In this document: piece by piece, positions 36,320 through 44,920 of the stretch
How the letters are laid out: every line of letters starts with the position of its first letter
How positions within the stretch are numbered: the first letter of the stretch is position 1
Source of the DNA: UBA981 sp942490995
GTDB lineage: Bacteria; Pseudomonadota; Gammaproteobacteria; Ga0077536
Direction of reading: 5' to 3'
DNA: 64,000 nucleotides
Assembly (NCBI GenBank): GCA_942490995.1
Contig: CALOBG010000130.1
Location: 62,001-126,000, forward strand
The notes under the pieces: generated by a model
The model's input: only the letters and a program-made list of their open reading frames with translations
Databases searched by the model: none
What the model was told of the DNA's origin: nothing
Position numbers and translations under genes: made by a program

Positions 36320-36958
36320 ATGAGCGTCGTGCAGCCTGTTAAGACCGGCGACGAGAATATCCAGAAGTTCCTGGAGCATTGCCACCGCAAGCAGTTTACC
36401 GCCAAGAGCACCATCATTCGTCAGGGCGACCCGTCCCACGATCTGTTTTATATCGTCAAGGGATCGGTCACGGTCCTGCTCGAAGACGACGAGGGTCGCG
36501 AGCTGGTCCTGGCCTATCTCAACCCGGGCGATTTTTTCGGTGAGATCGGCCTGTTCAACGAACACGTCAATCGCAGTGCCCTGGTGCGCGCCAAAACGCT
36601 GTGCGAAGTCGCCACCATCAGTTACGACCGGCTGAAAAGCATGTCGACCGTTTTCCCCGACCTGCTGTTCGCCATCTCGTCGCAGCTCGCCAACCGCCTG
36701 CGCAAGATGAACCGCAAGATCGGCGACCTCGCGTTCATGGACGTATCCGGACGGGTGGCCCGCTCGCTGCTCGACCTGTGCAAGGAACCCGACGCCATGA
36801 CCCACCCCGACGGCATGCAGATCCGCGTGACCCGCCAGGAGCTCGGGCGCATCGTCGGCTGCTCGCGGGAAATGGTCGGGCGAGTCTTGAAGACCCTCGA
36901 AGAGCAGCACCTGATCAGCGTCAGTGGCAAAACCATCGTCGTCTTCGGCGTGCGCTGA
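36320..36958 (+). CDS. crp: cAMP receptor protein Crp/Vfr
   Basis: A global transcription factor of 212 residues. The cAMP-binding beta-roll has the phosphate cassette GEIGLF (74-79) and R85-S86-A87, identical in pattern to Crp. The dimer helix follows, then a C-terminal winged helix with recognition helix SREMVGRVLKTLEEQ. A good Shine-Dalgarno (GAGGAAG) precedes the ATG. A TATAAT at 36231-36236 in the upstream spacer could be its -10, but no convincing -35 is seen. Neighbour order (OsmC-like gene divergent) matches other gammaproteobacteria. Confidence 0.95.
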   Translation: MSVVQPVKTGDENIQKFLEHCHRKQFTAKSTIIRQGDPSHDLFYIVKGSVTVLLEDDEGRELVLAYLNPGDFFGEIGLFNEHVNRSALVRAKTLCEVATISYDRLKSMSTVFPDLLFAISSQLANRLRKMNRKIGDLAFMDVSGRVARSLLDLCKEPDAMTHPDGMQIRVTRQELGRIVGCSREMVGRVLKTLEEQHLISVSGKTIVVFGVR

Positions 36959-36985
36959 ACCCCGCCGAGCCTCGGCCGCGCGCGC

Positions 36986-37486
36986 TCACTGCGCCGGCTT
37001 GCCCTGTTTGATGCCGACCGCGCGCCCGACCCACGCCGGCCGCGGTAACGACGCCTGCGCCGCAACCAGCGCGCGATAACGTTCCGCTACCGGCGCCGTA
37101 AACGGCGCCGTGCGCCGCGCCTGCAAATCGAAACTGATGGCCATGGTTTCCTGCGTCGCCAGCAGCACCGCGTCGCGGTACAGTTCCTGGTACACGTGCG
37201 CGCGCTTGCCGTCGAAATCGATAATGCGCGTTTCCACCCGCAGCCGCTCGCCGGCAGAAGCCTCGTTTTGGTAGGTGATATGCGCTTCCAGCGCTACCGT
37301 CGAGCGCTGCTCGCGCTTGATCGAGGCGAGGTCGAGACCGACCAGCGCCTTGTAATCATCGATGCCCTGCTCAAAGGCGAAGATGTAGTAGGCCACGTTC
37401 ATGTGATCGTTGTAGTCGAGCCACGCCGGCAGCACTTCGAGATGCGAGACGACGAGGCCGTTTGCAGGCAGGGAAGTTTCAGCCAT
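36986..37486 (-). CDS. Hotdog-fold acyl-CoA thioesterase
   Basis: 166 residues from the ATG at 37486 (MAETSLPANGLVV). The reading frame continues upstream to 37663, but that part is non-coding in character. The 4HBT-type active region VLPAWLDYNDHMNVAYYIFAFEQG contains the Asp/Asn-His pair of hotdog thioesterases. The rest (RVETRIIDFDGKRAHVYQELYR) fits the central hotdog strands. It resembles carnitine/betainyl-CoA-type thioesterases, but substrate cannot be assigned. It is a single gene, convergent with crp. Confidence 0.75.
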   Translation of the reverse strand: MAETSLPANGLVVSHLEVLPAWLDYNDHMNVAYYIFAFEQGIDDYKALVGLDLASIKREQRSTVALEAHITYQNEASAGERLRVETRIIDFDGKRAHVYQELYRDAVLLATQETMAISFDLQARRTAPFTAPVAERYRALVAAQASLPRPAWVGRAVGIKQGKPAQ

Positions 37487-37630
37487 AAGCGGGCGATGAT
37501 CCGGCAAAAAACGCCATTGTAGAGCCATCCGCGCGGGCGCCAATCTTGACACCGAGCGCCCCAGCCACCATGATCGCGCCTCCTCGCGAGCAGGAAACTC
37601 GCCCCCTGCCGGCGACGGCAATCTCCTCAT

Positions 37631-37707
37631 GGCTATGTAGCTCAGCTGGTTAGAGCGCGGCACTCATAATGCTGAGGTCGGTGGTTCAAGTCCACCCATA
37701 GCCACCA
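37631..37707 (+). tRNA. tRNA-Met (elongator, anticodon CAT)
   Basis: 77 nt, complete cloverleaf with encoded CCA. Acceptor GGCTATG/CATAGCC; D arm GCTC...GAGC; anticodon stem CGGCA/TGCTG with loop CTCATAA; T arm GGTGG/CCACC. Sequence is close to E. coli elongator tRNA-Met. tRNA-Ile2 with lysidine shares the CAT anticodon but differs in the acceptor stem. Its 3' half is duplicated at 42513, marking an integration site. Confidence 0.95.
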
Positions 37708-37980
37708 ATCAAATCATCCTCTTACGTCACACCTCCAGGAGACAAACAGCCGTCAGGTCACCTCACGGAGCCTGAAGGCGGCGCCGGCCATAACATCGAA
37801 CGTGGCCGTGCCTGGAGTTAAACCCCAATGTCTCGACCGTTAACCGGCCGATCCCGCACACCTCCAGGAGTGCTTGCTTGGGACAAGCGGTGGCTTCTCT
37901 TAACGAGCCTTGTAAGGATGTGGTTGGCGGAGCAGCCGTCAAGAGGATCTGGTTTTTTTGGAAGTAACATGCGAGGAAAT

Positions 37981-38106
37981 TGTGGGGAACCGCTAAACAC
38001 GGTTCCCCACAGTCAGTCATTTATCGCAGCGAGTGCCCGAGAAACTATAATTAAACCAACTAGTTAAAATTCGGCGACTATTCTCATAACACTGAGGTCG
38101 GCGGTC
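37981..38106 (+). repeat. Island-end repeat, left copy with decayed att
   Basis: About 125 bp nearly identical to 42411-42537: it begins TGTGGGGAACCGCTAAACAC, continues with CAGTCAGTCATTTATCGCA and AGTTAAAATTC.GCGACTATT, and ends in the tRNA-derived CTCATAA..CTGAGGTCGG. Here the tRNA-derived part has mutated (ACACTGAGGTCGGCGG). Confidence 0.8.
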
Positions 38107-38290
38107 CGCGCAAGAAAAATACCTTCTATTAATCAGCGCCTTGCCCGTGTTGATGAGCGTCTGTATCTGAGCGTGCGGGGGATTTGTGGGGTGCGTAGTC
38201 TCGACGGCCAGAAAAAAAGTTTTCACCTCGTGCGAATTTTTCGCACTGGCTTTGCGTCTCGAAATTGTTAACGACAAACGCTCTCAGGTT

Positions 38291-39211
38291 TTAACGATCG
38301 AAAATCCGTTCGAGGCGAGTGACAATTTCCTCTCTCGTATCGGCTCCTGCTTTATCGAGATTTTGTTCGCGCCACCGCACGGCCGGCAGACGGGAGGCGC
38401 CGTCTGCGGCGATCAGATCCCAGTCCGGTTCGCGGCGGTAGAACGAAACTAAGAACTGCTTATGTTCGACCGGCATGTTTGCGCGAATATCTTCGATGAG
38501 CGTAGCGCGTGCTTCAAGTAATACGGCGAGTTCTATATCGTCCTCAGTCATTCCTTGGAAATTGTGCTCAAATTCCGGAGCAATGTTCTTTAGTGTCGGC
38601 GCTAATAAAGTTTGCGGTGGTCGTCCGTGCGCGATCAGATAAACGACCAAAGCCACGCGTAGTTCATCTGTTATACCTTCCCTATTTAGGAGGAGATGAA
38701 TGTCGAATAGATCTCGTGGATGTTGCCGATCAAGCGCGGCCATGATCTTGCCTGCGTATAAGTCGGCAAAGCTGAGCGTGTTGATTTCTGCAAAGCCAAA
38801 TTGGTTTTCTGTTTTCTCTGACACGCCCATCATCGCCGGGGCATAGACTCAACCGCGCAGCACCGGCGTCACCTCAATCTTGATCTGGACGCGCTCTTTC
38901 GTGCGCGCGACCAACTTATTAATTTGTCTTTGTGTCCCCGGAGCCGACGAGGTAACTACCATTGCGGGATCGGCACGCTTGATCTTGTTGCCGATGCGCA
39001 TTAATGCGCTTTCGATATCATCGAGTGCCGCGTTCCGATCGCTCAAGGGTAGGTAGGTTAGATCGATGTCGACAGACAAGCGCGGCATATCTCGAACGAA
39101 CAGGTTAATCGCCGTGCCGCCTTTCAAAGCGAAGCATTGTTCTTCGGCGACGTAAGGTAATGTCCGAATCAGTAGCTTGACTTGATCGCGATAGATATCT
39201 CTAAAGGGCAT
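38291..39211 (-). pseudogene. abiEii: AbiEii-type nucleotidyltransferase toxin, interrupted by an in-frame stop
   Basis: Two same-frame segments form one AbiEii protein. Residues 1-120 have the nucleotidyltransferase core CFALKGGTAINLFVRDMPRLSVDIDLTYLP. A TGA (38849-38851) follows ...VTPVLRG, and six codons later the frame continues MMGVSEKTENQFGF... with LYAGKIMAALDRQHPRDLFDIHLLL. Intact relatives read through this position. The toxin guanylates or adds nucleotides to its RNA target in characterised AbiE systems. The stop removes the C-terminal domain, so it is probably inactive. The ATG overlaps the 3' end of the antitoxin gene by 11 bp. Confidence 0.82.
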
Positions 39212-40034
39212 CGAAATCCTTAGGCACTGTGATCTGGTAGTTCGGGTCGTAGCGGCCGCCCGTTACAAGCATGCGCTTACCACTGCCAAGGTCGATTGAT
39301 TTTCGATCAATCCGTTCCAGCCAGCGATGTTTATGCCGCTCGGCGAAGAAAAAGAAGAGACGTTTCACTTTGATACTCTTTGTGTCTTCCAGGAGCCCCT
39401 GCATGCGGCGCGGACTAATATTGACCAGACCTTCCATCGTCACATCAGCGAGTTGAAACGAGACCTCGCCGGGCAGTTCATCAAGCATCTCTAGAATGGC
39501 GCGTTCCGGACTCGACTGTACTAGCGGCCAGTTCCACTCGCCCCAACGTGTAATCCGCAGTGCGCTAGGTAAGGTTGTTTCATCCTGCGCGCTGTCGGCG
39601 AGGGTCGGCAGCGGCGAAATGCTGTATTGGTCGCCGGGCAAAATACGGGCGCGATTGTGAATACTGATACGTTCCTTAAGCGGGAGCTTCGAAACCCAGG
39701 GTGGTAATTTGCCGTCGCCGTACAGATGGATCTCCCGACGGTTGTGCGGGAGGTAATGCGCGTAACCTTGCAGGTCCAAGGCGGTGCGTCCGCCAATACT
39801 AGCGGGAAATTCCAACAGAGTTTGTAGGGAAATTACGATGTGTTCCCAGCGCAGCGCACCACGCGGACGCCGAAACACGCCGCGCGTCGGCTTCTCTAAC
39901 CATCCGCTAGCGACATACTGGCTGCGTAGTGAGCGGGAGTAGCCGCGCTTTTCTAGCCATGCGGCCGTCACGATCAGCCCTTCCGGTAAATCTCGCTCGA
40001 GTTGGTTTAGTTTATTAGGATTTTGTCCAGCCAT
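39201..40034 (-). CDS. abiEi: AbiEi-type antitoxin/transcriptional repressor
   Basis: 277 residues from ATG 40034 (MAGQNPNKLNQLERDLPEG); a TTG at 40043 would add three. The N-terminal winged helix (LIVTAAWLEKRGYSRSLRSQYVASGWLEKPTRGVFRRPRG) binds DNA, and the C-terminal part matches the AbiEi antitoxin domain. In type IV AbiE systems this protein neutralises AbiEii without direct binding and represses its own promoter through inverted repeats. Two such repeats stand upstream (40057 and 40083). It is intact while the toxin is broken, as expected when the toxin is lost first. Confidence 0.85.
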   Translation of the reverse strand: MAGQNPNKLNQLERDLPEGLIVTAAWLEKRGYSRSLRSQYVASGWLEKPTRGVFRRPRGALRWEHIVISLQTLLEFPASIGGRTALDLQGYAHYLPHNRREIHLYGDGKLPPWVSKLPLKERISIHNRARILPGDQYSISPLPTLADSAQDETTLPSALRITRWGEWNWPLVQSSPERAILEMLDELPGEVSFQLADVTMEGLVNISPRRMQGLLEDTKSIKVKRLFFFFAERHKHRWLERIDRKSIDLGSGKRMLVTGGRYDPNYQITVPKDFDAL

Positions 40035-40037
40035 ACT

Positions 40038-40115
40038 ATACAAAATAGCCTATTTGTAAACTTTCACCAAGTTTAAACCTCACTCAATATGTACAGCAGA
40101 GCGCTACATATTGAG
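40038..40115 (-). promoter_or_regulatory. abiE promoter and operator repeats
   Basis: Read on the minus strand: a perfect 11-bp inverted repeat CTCAATATGTA/TACATATTGAG (40083-40115, 11-bp spacer), then TAAACTT/AAGTTTA (40057-40075) overlapping a -35-like TTGGTG. A 17-bp spacer and -10-like TATTTT follow, close to the abiEi start. This fits autoregulation by AbiEi. The rest of the 40116-40413 spacer shows nothing recognisable. Confidence 0.65.
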
Positions 40116-40413
40116 CAACTTCTAAACTGCGAATAAAGTCCCTTGGCGATTTGGGCTATCTCAGTAGTGCGCTCGTCCCGATAAGCGCGGGTCTCGACAG
40201 TGGCTGACGTCGGGCAGTCGATCATGAGCGCAGGTTCAACACGCCGACTTGCGAACGGCCGCGAAGAGTTTGCCGCGCCCGGTTCATTTATTCCTCACAA
40301 CGGATTCAACATACCGTTACCTTTCAGTATTGGTACGCAGGTTTTAATATCGTTTATCGCCTAGTTACCGGCGCTGCGGCCTATGCAAGTAAGAAAGAAC
40401 CGGAACCTCCGAT

Positions 40414-42297
40414 ATGTCGAATCGAACCTGGAGCGAGCAGCCCGATAGCGACCCAGACGAACTTGGCTTGCTGTTTGATTGTTGCGCGCGTGTCCTCGTG
40501 AAATCGCCTGATCCAGCGAAATTTCTTGATTGGATCGCCGATGCCGGTCCGTCTTTGACACCAGCCATTGCAGCGCAGGTTGATCCTCGCACTGGCCCGC
40601 CTGGATTACTCTTTCGCACCATTGGCGTTGCAATCTACAACGCGATGCCGCAACCCGCCGCCAACTTTCGCCTGCTAAAGCTCCCGGTTCCCGGACGTAA
40701 CGAACCCTGCCTATGCGGCTCTGGTACTAAGTACAAACGCTGCTGTGGGCCGCTAGCCGGAGGGCTAGATTTCTCGACCTTCAATCTGTTGCGCTATGTG
40801 CTCGATAACGTCCCGCAGAAATCTCTTCGTTCGCTACCTCAATCGCGGGTCGATCCATTCGCAGTGTGCGATAGCGCCCGACAGTGGCAAGAGGAAGGCG
40901 AAGCCGATCGCGCGGTGAAGCTGTTGGAGCCCTGGTTCGCAGGAACCACGGCGCTGTCGGAAAAGCTCGAACCGCTGTTTGACCAGCTGATGGATTGTTA
41001 TCTTGAACTCGGGAATTCGCGCAAGCGCGAACGTCTCGTCGCCGCGGTTATGGAACGTGGCGACACAGTGCTCCGCGCGGTCGCATTACAGCGACGCAGC
41101 ATGATGCTTGCCGATCGGGGGGAGCTGGCCGAGGCATGGAACGTGTTTACTCAGGCGCAGCGCATGGATCCTGATAACCCGTCCCTGGTGCCGCTCGAAT
41201 TGACCTTGCTTATGTCCCAGGGTGATCTCGATCAGGTCCGCGAGCGCGCGCAATTCTGGCTCGTGCGCCTAGAACGAATGCGCGACCCCGATCTCGCAGA
41301 ATTGATCGACTTTGTTCGCGCGGCAGCAGAGGATCCGCAAGCGGTGCTGAGCGGCGTTGAGAGCACTCAGGTTCCAGGCCTCGCAGTGCTTGAAGAACTG
41401 GTTGCCGCGGTATCTGCGGTACATTCGGAATACGTCCTCGAGGACATGGGCGAGGGTGAACGGATGCTGCAACCGAGCACTGCATTGCTTGAGCTTGAAC
41501 AGCGTTGGTGTGAAATGTTTCCGCAGATAAAACCCGCATTGACGGCCGTGCAAATCTTGAATGACGAGATGTGGGACGAACCCAACGAATGGCTCGATTT
41601 TCTCGGCCGTAATCCGCTTGCCTGGCAGAGCTTTGATGTGATCGACGATTTGGTTCTCGCCGTTGATGCGTTGCAAATCATGGTCGCGGGTACGTCGGTC
41701 CTCGAACGTCTACTTGCGCATGGTGTCGCGTTACTCAAAGAAAATCTCAGCTCAACAGACCTTAGTGACTGCACCTTGTCGTGGGGTTGGATCGAAAATC
41801 GCCCAGCGCTACGTCTATTAGCGCACCAAGCGTTCCGCGGTTTAAACAGGTCAGCTGTTGGTGTCGCGAGTGATGATTTTATCGAACCTGCAGAGACGCT
41901 GCTTGCACTCAATCCGAACGACAATCACGGCCTGCGCGAACCACTGAGCCTTGCGTACCTCGAACGTAAGTGGCCCGAGAAAGTAATTGCACTAACCGAT
42001 CGCTACCCCGATGATTTTTGTGGCCCAGCCTTAAATCGTATCCTTGCGCTGGTGATTCTGGGACGCGAGACTGAGGCGACGCACGAATTAGGTTTGGCGA
42101 TTGAACAACATGACGTGGCGCTGAAGATGCTGCTGGCGAAGAATCCTCGCGCCCCTAAAGCTACCAATGATTTCGGCATCACCGTCGGCGGCAAACAAGA
42201 GGCCTGGTTGTACCGAATGTCTGCGCGGCACCTGTGGGAACGAGAAGGCGGGCTTGATTGGTTGGACAAGAAGCGGAAGCAGATCCGGCGCAAGTGA
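40414..42297 (+). CDS. SEC-C zinc-motif protein with TPR-like repeats
   Basis: 627 residues. The motif GRNEPCLCGSGTKYKRCCG (94-112; C99, C101, C110, C111) is the SEC-C zinc-binding signature known from the SecA C-terminus and many stand-alone proteins. The rest is helical with TPR-like units (LMDCYLELGNSRKRERLVAAV; MMLADRGELAEAWNVFTQAQRMDPDNPSLV; LALVILGRETEATHELGLAI). No catalytic domain is seen. It is the only other gene on the island, on the opposite strand to the AbiE pair and divergent from it. Function unknown; a role in defence or element maintenance is a guess from context. Confidence 0.75.
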   Translation: MSNRTWSEQPDSDPDELGLLFDCCARVLVKSPDPAKFLDWIADAGPSLTPAIAAQVDPRTGPPGLLFRTIGVAIYNAMPQPAANFRLLKLPVPGRNEPCLCGSGTKYKRCCGPLAGGLDFSTFNLLRYVLDNVPQKSLRSLPQSRVDPFAVCDSARQWQEEGEADRAVKLLEPWFAGTTALSEKLEPLFDQLMDCYLELGNSRKRERLVAAVMERGDTVLRAVALQRRSMMLADRGELAEAWNVFTQAQRMDPDNPSLVPLELTLLMSQGDLDQVRERAQFWLVRLERMRDPDLAELIDFVRAAAEDPQAVLSGVESTQVPGLAVLEELVAAVSAVHSEYVLEDMGEGERMLQPSTALLELEQRWCEMFPQIKPALTAVQILNDEMWDEPNEWLDFLGRNPLAWQSFDVIDDLVLAVDALQIMVAGTSVLERLLAHGVALLKENLSSTDLSDCTLSWGWIENRPALRLLAHQAFRGLNRSAVGVASDDFIEPAETLLALNPNDNHGLREPLSLAYLERKWPEKVIALTDRYPDDFCGPALNRILALVILGRETEATHELGLAIEQHDVALKMLLAKNPRAPKATNDFGITVGGKQEAWLYRMSARHLWEREGGLDWLDKKRKQIRRK

Positions 42298-42410
42298 GTC
42301 ATCGGATTTTTAAGGATTCGAACGCCCGGGCGCGTCTTTTCTTCGCTGCGCGACAATTCTCGACCTGGCGTGTGATGCGCACGATGAGCATTATAGGTGT
42401 GTGGGGAAAA

Positions 42411-42557
42411 TGTGGGGAACCGCTAAACACAGTCCCCCACAGTCAGTCATTTATCGCAACGAGCGCCCGAGAAACTGCAAATAACACAATCAGTTAAAAT
42501 TCAGCGACTATTCTCATAATGCTGAGGTCGGTGGTTCAAATCCACCCATAGCCACCA
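42411..42557 (+). repeat. Island-end repeat and attR (tRNA-Met 3' copy)
   Basis: 42411-42537 repeats 37981-38106. It runs directly into 42513-42557, which copies the tRNA-Met 3' end through CCA with a single change (TTCAAAT for TTCAAGT). The 5' half of the tRNA is absent, so this is an attachment site and not a second tRNA gene. Confidence 0.88.
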
Positions 42558-43137
42558 TTCCATTCAAGTACTTAGTTCACGCCTCCAACAGCAATAGCTG
42601 CGAATCAGGTTCTTCATGTTCGTTCCCTCATCAGTTCGCGCACGTACCGTCGATCTCGACGCCCGCAGCACCATGGCTGCGAACGAACCCGAAGCGTTCG
42701 TACGGCTTTCGCCACAGAAACGAATCGAGTGAGCAGTGGCCTCAATCACGGTTCCGCGACCCTCGCACCCTGCGTGGTTGCTGCCGCCAATCTGGTTCTC
42801 CCGACGCAGCGAGCGGTTACACGTACCAGACAAACGTGATTAATTGCGTACGGTTATACGCCGTCACTTATTGGATTTCGAGGGTCGTGTTGTTGGCAGT
42901 GAGCTAATCGAACAGGGTGCGAAAGCTGGTGTTTTGAACGAGCTTCCTATGTAGAAACGTGGGGTAGCGGATAGCACGGCGCTAAATATTATTTAAATAA
43001 TATTTGGCGTTGAGGCAGCACCAAACCGGTGTGCTTCGAAGTCGATGCAATCGATGATGGCCGATCGGTGTTGAACCGCCTTACGAGGCTGGCGGTAGAA
43101 TTCGGTAAAAGACGACTACAACTAAATCGTAGTGGAG
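42558..43137. other. Intergenic region beyond the island, with AT palindrome
   Basis: No gene supported in these 580 bp. 42984-43005 is a 22-bp perfect AT-only palindrome (AAATATTATTT and its mirror complement) flanked by GCGC and GCGT, striking in this GC-rich genome. It could be a binding site or remnant of mobile DNA. Confidence 0.6.
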
Positions 43138-44241
43138 TCATTCGTCGGCAATCGAATAACTCGTACTCCGGCCGCCGCCTGGTTCTTTGACAAGCGCGCC
43201 CTTGTCGATGAGGTCAACAATGTCCCGATGCGCCGTGTCCTGAGAACATTTAGCCATCTTCGCCCATTTCGAACTCGTGAGTTTGCCCTCGAAACCGTCG
43301 AGGACTCGGTTTAAAACTCTAATTTGTCTTTCGTTCAACGGCACCGTGGCGAAGCGCTCCCAGAAATGCGCTTTAGCAAGCACTGAGGCAAGTGTCTCTT
43401 GCGCCCCTTCGGCTGCGCGGAGCAGACATTCCAGAAACCAGAAGTGCCAACTGGTTACGTCGAGCCCGCCTTTTTGGGTTCTCTCAAGCGTATCGTAGTA
43501 CGCGCTGCGTTCCTTTCGGATCTGCGCTGACATGCTGTAGAACCGCTGCGGGCTGTGTTCGGCGCGAGAAAGACTCAAGTCCGCGATCGCTCGGGCGATG
43601 CGCCCATTACCATCGTCGAACGGATGGATCGTGACAAACCACAGATGCGCGAGGCTTGCCACGAGAAGCGGATCGGCGGCCTTGGGTTCTTCAAACCAAG
43701 TTAGAAAACGGGCCATCTCGTCGGGGATGCGGCTCGAAGGCGGCGCCTCGTAATGGACCTTCTCTTTACCGATAGCACCGGAGACAACCTGCATCGGTCC
43801 GCTGCTATCGTCCCGCCACGCGCCGACGGCGATCTTGCGCATGCCACTGCGGCCCGTTGGAAATAGCGCGGCATGCCAAGCGAACAGTCTGTCGATTGTG
43901 AGCGGGGCCTCAAAATTTCCCGTCGCGTCGAGCATCATCTCGACGACCCCTTCCACGTCCCGGTCGGCACCAATGAGGCCACCCACATCGAAGCCGAGCC
44001 GCCGGGCAATGGAAGAACGAACCTGGGCGCTATCGAGGACTTCGCCCTCAATCTCGCTCGACTTTACGACATCCTGGGTTAGCGTTCGCAAATGTGCTTC
44101 GCTGCGAAGGTCGAAGCCGAGCGATTCCATCTTCCCAAGCAAGCGGCCCTGCTCCCGCGAAACTTTCGTTAGGAGTGGAGCAATATGCCGGTCATCCCAG
44201 GTGAAATCGGGCCAGGTGGGGTTTTGCCAGATATAGGGCAT
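43138..44241 (-). CDS. Fic-domain AMP-transferase with N-terminal inhibitory helix and wHTH
   Basis: 367 residues from ATG 44241 (MPYIWQNPTWPDF); an in-frame start at 44331 would run through the operator. The Fic core has HPFDDGNGRIAR (206-217), the intact HPFx[DE]GNGRxxR catalytic motif that transfers AMP from ATP to Tyr/Ser/Thr. The inhibitory motif SSEIEGE (61-67) lies N-terminal, making it class II: the Glu blocks the ATP gamma-phosphate site and keeps the enzyme auto-inhibited. A winged helix closes the protein (KLTSSKWAKMAKCSQDTAHRD). Targets unknown. The wHTH may bind the repeated sites upstream of the gene. Confidence 0.9.
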   Translation of the reverse strand: MPYIWQNPTWPDFTWDDRHIAPLLTKVSREQGRLLGKMESLGFDLRSEAHLRTLTQDVVKSSEIEGEVLDSAQVRSSIARRLGFDVGGLIGADRDVEGVVEMMLDATGNFEAPLTIDRLFAWHAALFPTGRSGMRKIAVGAWRDDSSGPMQVVSGAIGKEKVHYEAPPSSRIPDEMARFLTWFEEPKAADPLLVASLAHLWFVTIHPFDDGNGRIARAIADLSLSRAEHSPQRFYSMSAQIRKERSAYYDTLERTQKGGLDVTSWHFWFLECLLRAAEGAQETLASVLAKAHFWERFATVPLNERQIRVLNRVLDGFEGKLTSSKWAKMAKCSQDTAHRDIVDLIDKGALVKEPGGGRSTSYSIADE

Positions 44242-44243
44242 GT

Positions 44244-44287
44244 ATTCTCCGCAAGTATTGCGGATATTATGCTCGCCATTCTCCGCA
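44244..44287 (-). promoter_or_regulatory. Repeated operator upstream of the Fic gene
   Basis: Three copies of one 10-bp motif: ATTCTCCGCA at 44244-44253, its inverted form TGCGGATATT at 44259-44268 and ATTCTCCGCA again at 44278-44287. The first two form the palindrome CCGCAA-GTA-TTGCGG directly before the start codon. Spacing suggests cooperative binding of a repressor, probably the Fic protein itself. Confidence 0.6.
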
Positions 44288-44331
44288 TCAGCAACGGGCC
44301 CGGAGTCGAATGCGACGTGCAGCATGCCCAT

Positions 44332-44820
44332 ATCTGTTGATTCCAGTTACCGCGGCCTTTTTCTCACCCTACGAACCTGTACAGCGGCGACGGACGAACG
44401 AGGCAACCGAATATCGGGCCGAAAGCACATCGAATCATCCTAAATTCCCGATTTTAGGGAATTTTAAGTAACGAAATATACCGTTTGTGGAACCGCTAGC
44501 GCGTCATCACCGGGTCTGTGCCTCCAAAATCGCTCAATCCCCATCAACGTCCACTGCGATGTTCGTTGTCATGTGATGAAGCCCCGGAACGGTTTTATGG
44601 ATTCCTTAGGCGAAGATCCGATGCTCGTCGTGACCTTCAATAACAATCGATAACTCGGGAAGCGTGAATATTCCGTCGTTCGCAAACGCAAATAACTGAA
44701 GCAGGTCGTCCCCGCCGTTTTTCGGATAGCGCGGCCGAATATATGCCTGTCACGAAATTTCCGGAAGATTTCGGGGGAACAGAGAACTATTCAGTTCGCG
44801 CACCGAGAAAATATTCCTGC
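44332..44820. other. Intergenic region between Fic and hipBA
   Basis: About 490 bp without a supportable gene, RNA or repeat. Composition is lower in GC than the core genome, in keeping with accessory DNA. Confidence 0.6.
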
Positions 44821-44825
44821 TCTGG

Positions 44826-44900
44826 GTATACGCTTTTGCGTATACGAACAATTGATACTCTAATGCGTATATTGACTGAATATACGCGATGACGTATTAA
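44826..44900 (+). promoter_or_regulatory. hipBA promoter with two overlapping operators
   Basis: TTGACT (44872-44877), a 17-bp spacer and TATTAA (44895-44900) form a near-consensus sigma-70 promoter. An inverted repeat GCGTATATT/AATATACGC (44865-44887, 5-bp spacer) covers the -35, and a second, GTATACGC/GCGTATAC (44826-44845, TTTT spacer), lies upstream. Repeats of the same GTATACGC type are expected HipB binding sites. Confidence 0.8.
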
Positions 44901-44920
44901 TGTGGCGAAAGGAGAGTGCC

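Larger units (their letters stand above)
37663..42557. mobile_element. Genomic island in tRNA-Met (AbiE, SEC-C/TPR)
   Basis: The last 45 nt of the tRNA (37663-37707) recur at 42513-42557 with one mismatch, giving attL and attR of an island of about 4.85 kb. A decayed third copy (about 38083-38106) divides it into a 400-bp empty remnant and a 4.4-kb part carrying abiEi, abiEii and the SEC-C/TPR gene. Base and codon use inside is less GC-biased than outside. No integrase is recognisable, so the element was moved in trans or lost its own recombinase. 37708-38290 holds no gene I can support. Confidence 0.8.

Noticed and set aside
37981..38106. Frames in the island-end repeat reading NTVPHSQSFIA as the end of an integrase
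   Set aside because: The peptide is short, has no catalytic motif and sits in repeated, partly decayed non-coding DNA; no upstream integrase domain is present.
38849..38851. TGA in abiEii as a selenocysteine or recoding signal
   Set aside because: AbiEii homologues have no selenocysteine here and no SECIS-like hairpin follows; a nonsense mutation is simpler.
42513..42557. Second tRNA-Met
   Set aside because: Only the 3' 45 nt match; the acceptor 5' strand and D arm are absent. It is an attachment-site copy.
43138..43314. Plus-strand small frame at the end of the Fic gene
   Set aside because: It lies wholly antisense to the well-supported Fic coding sequence and lacks a ribosome binding site.
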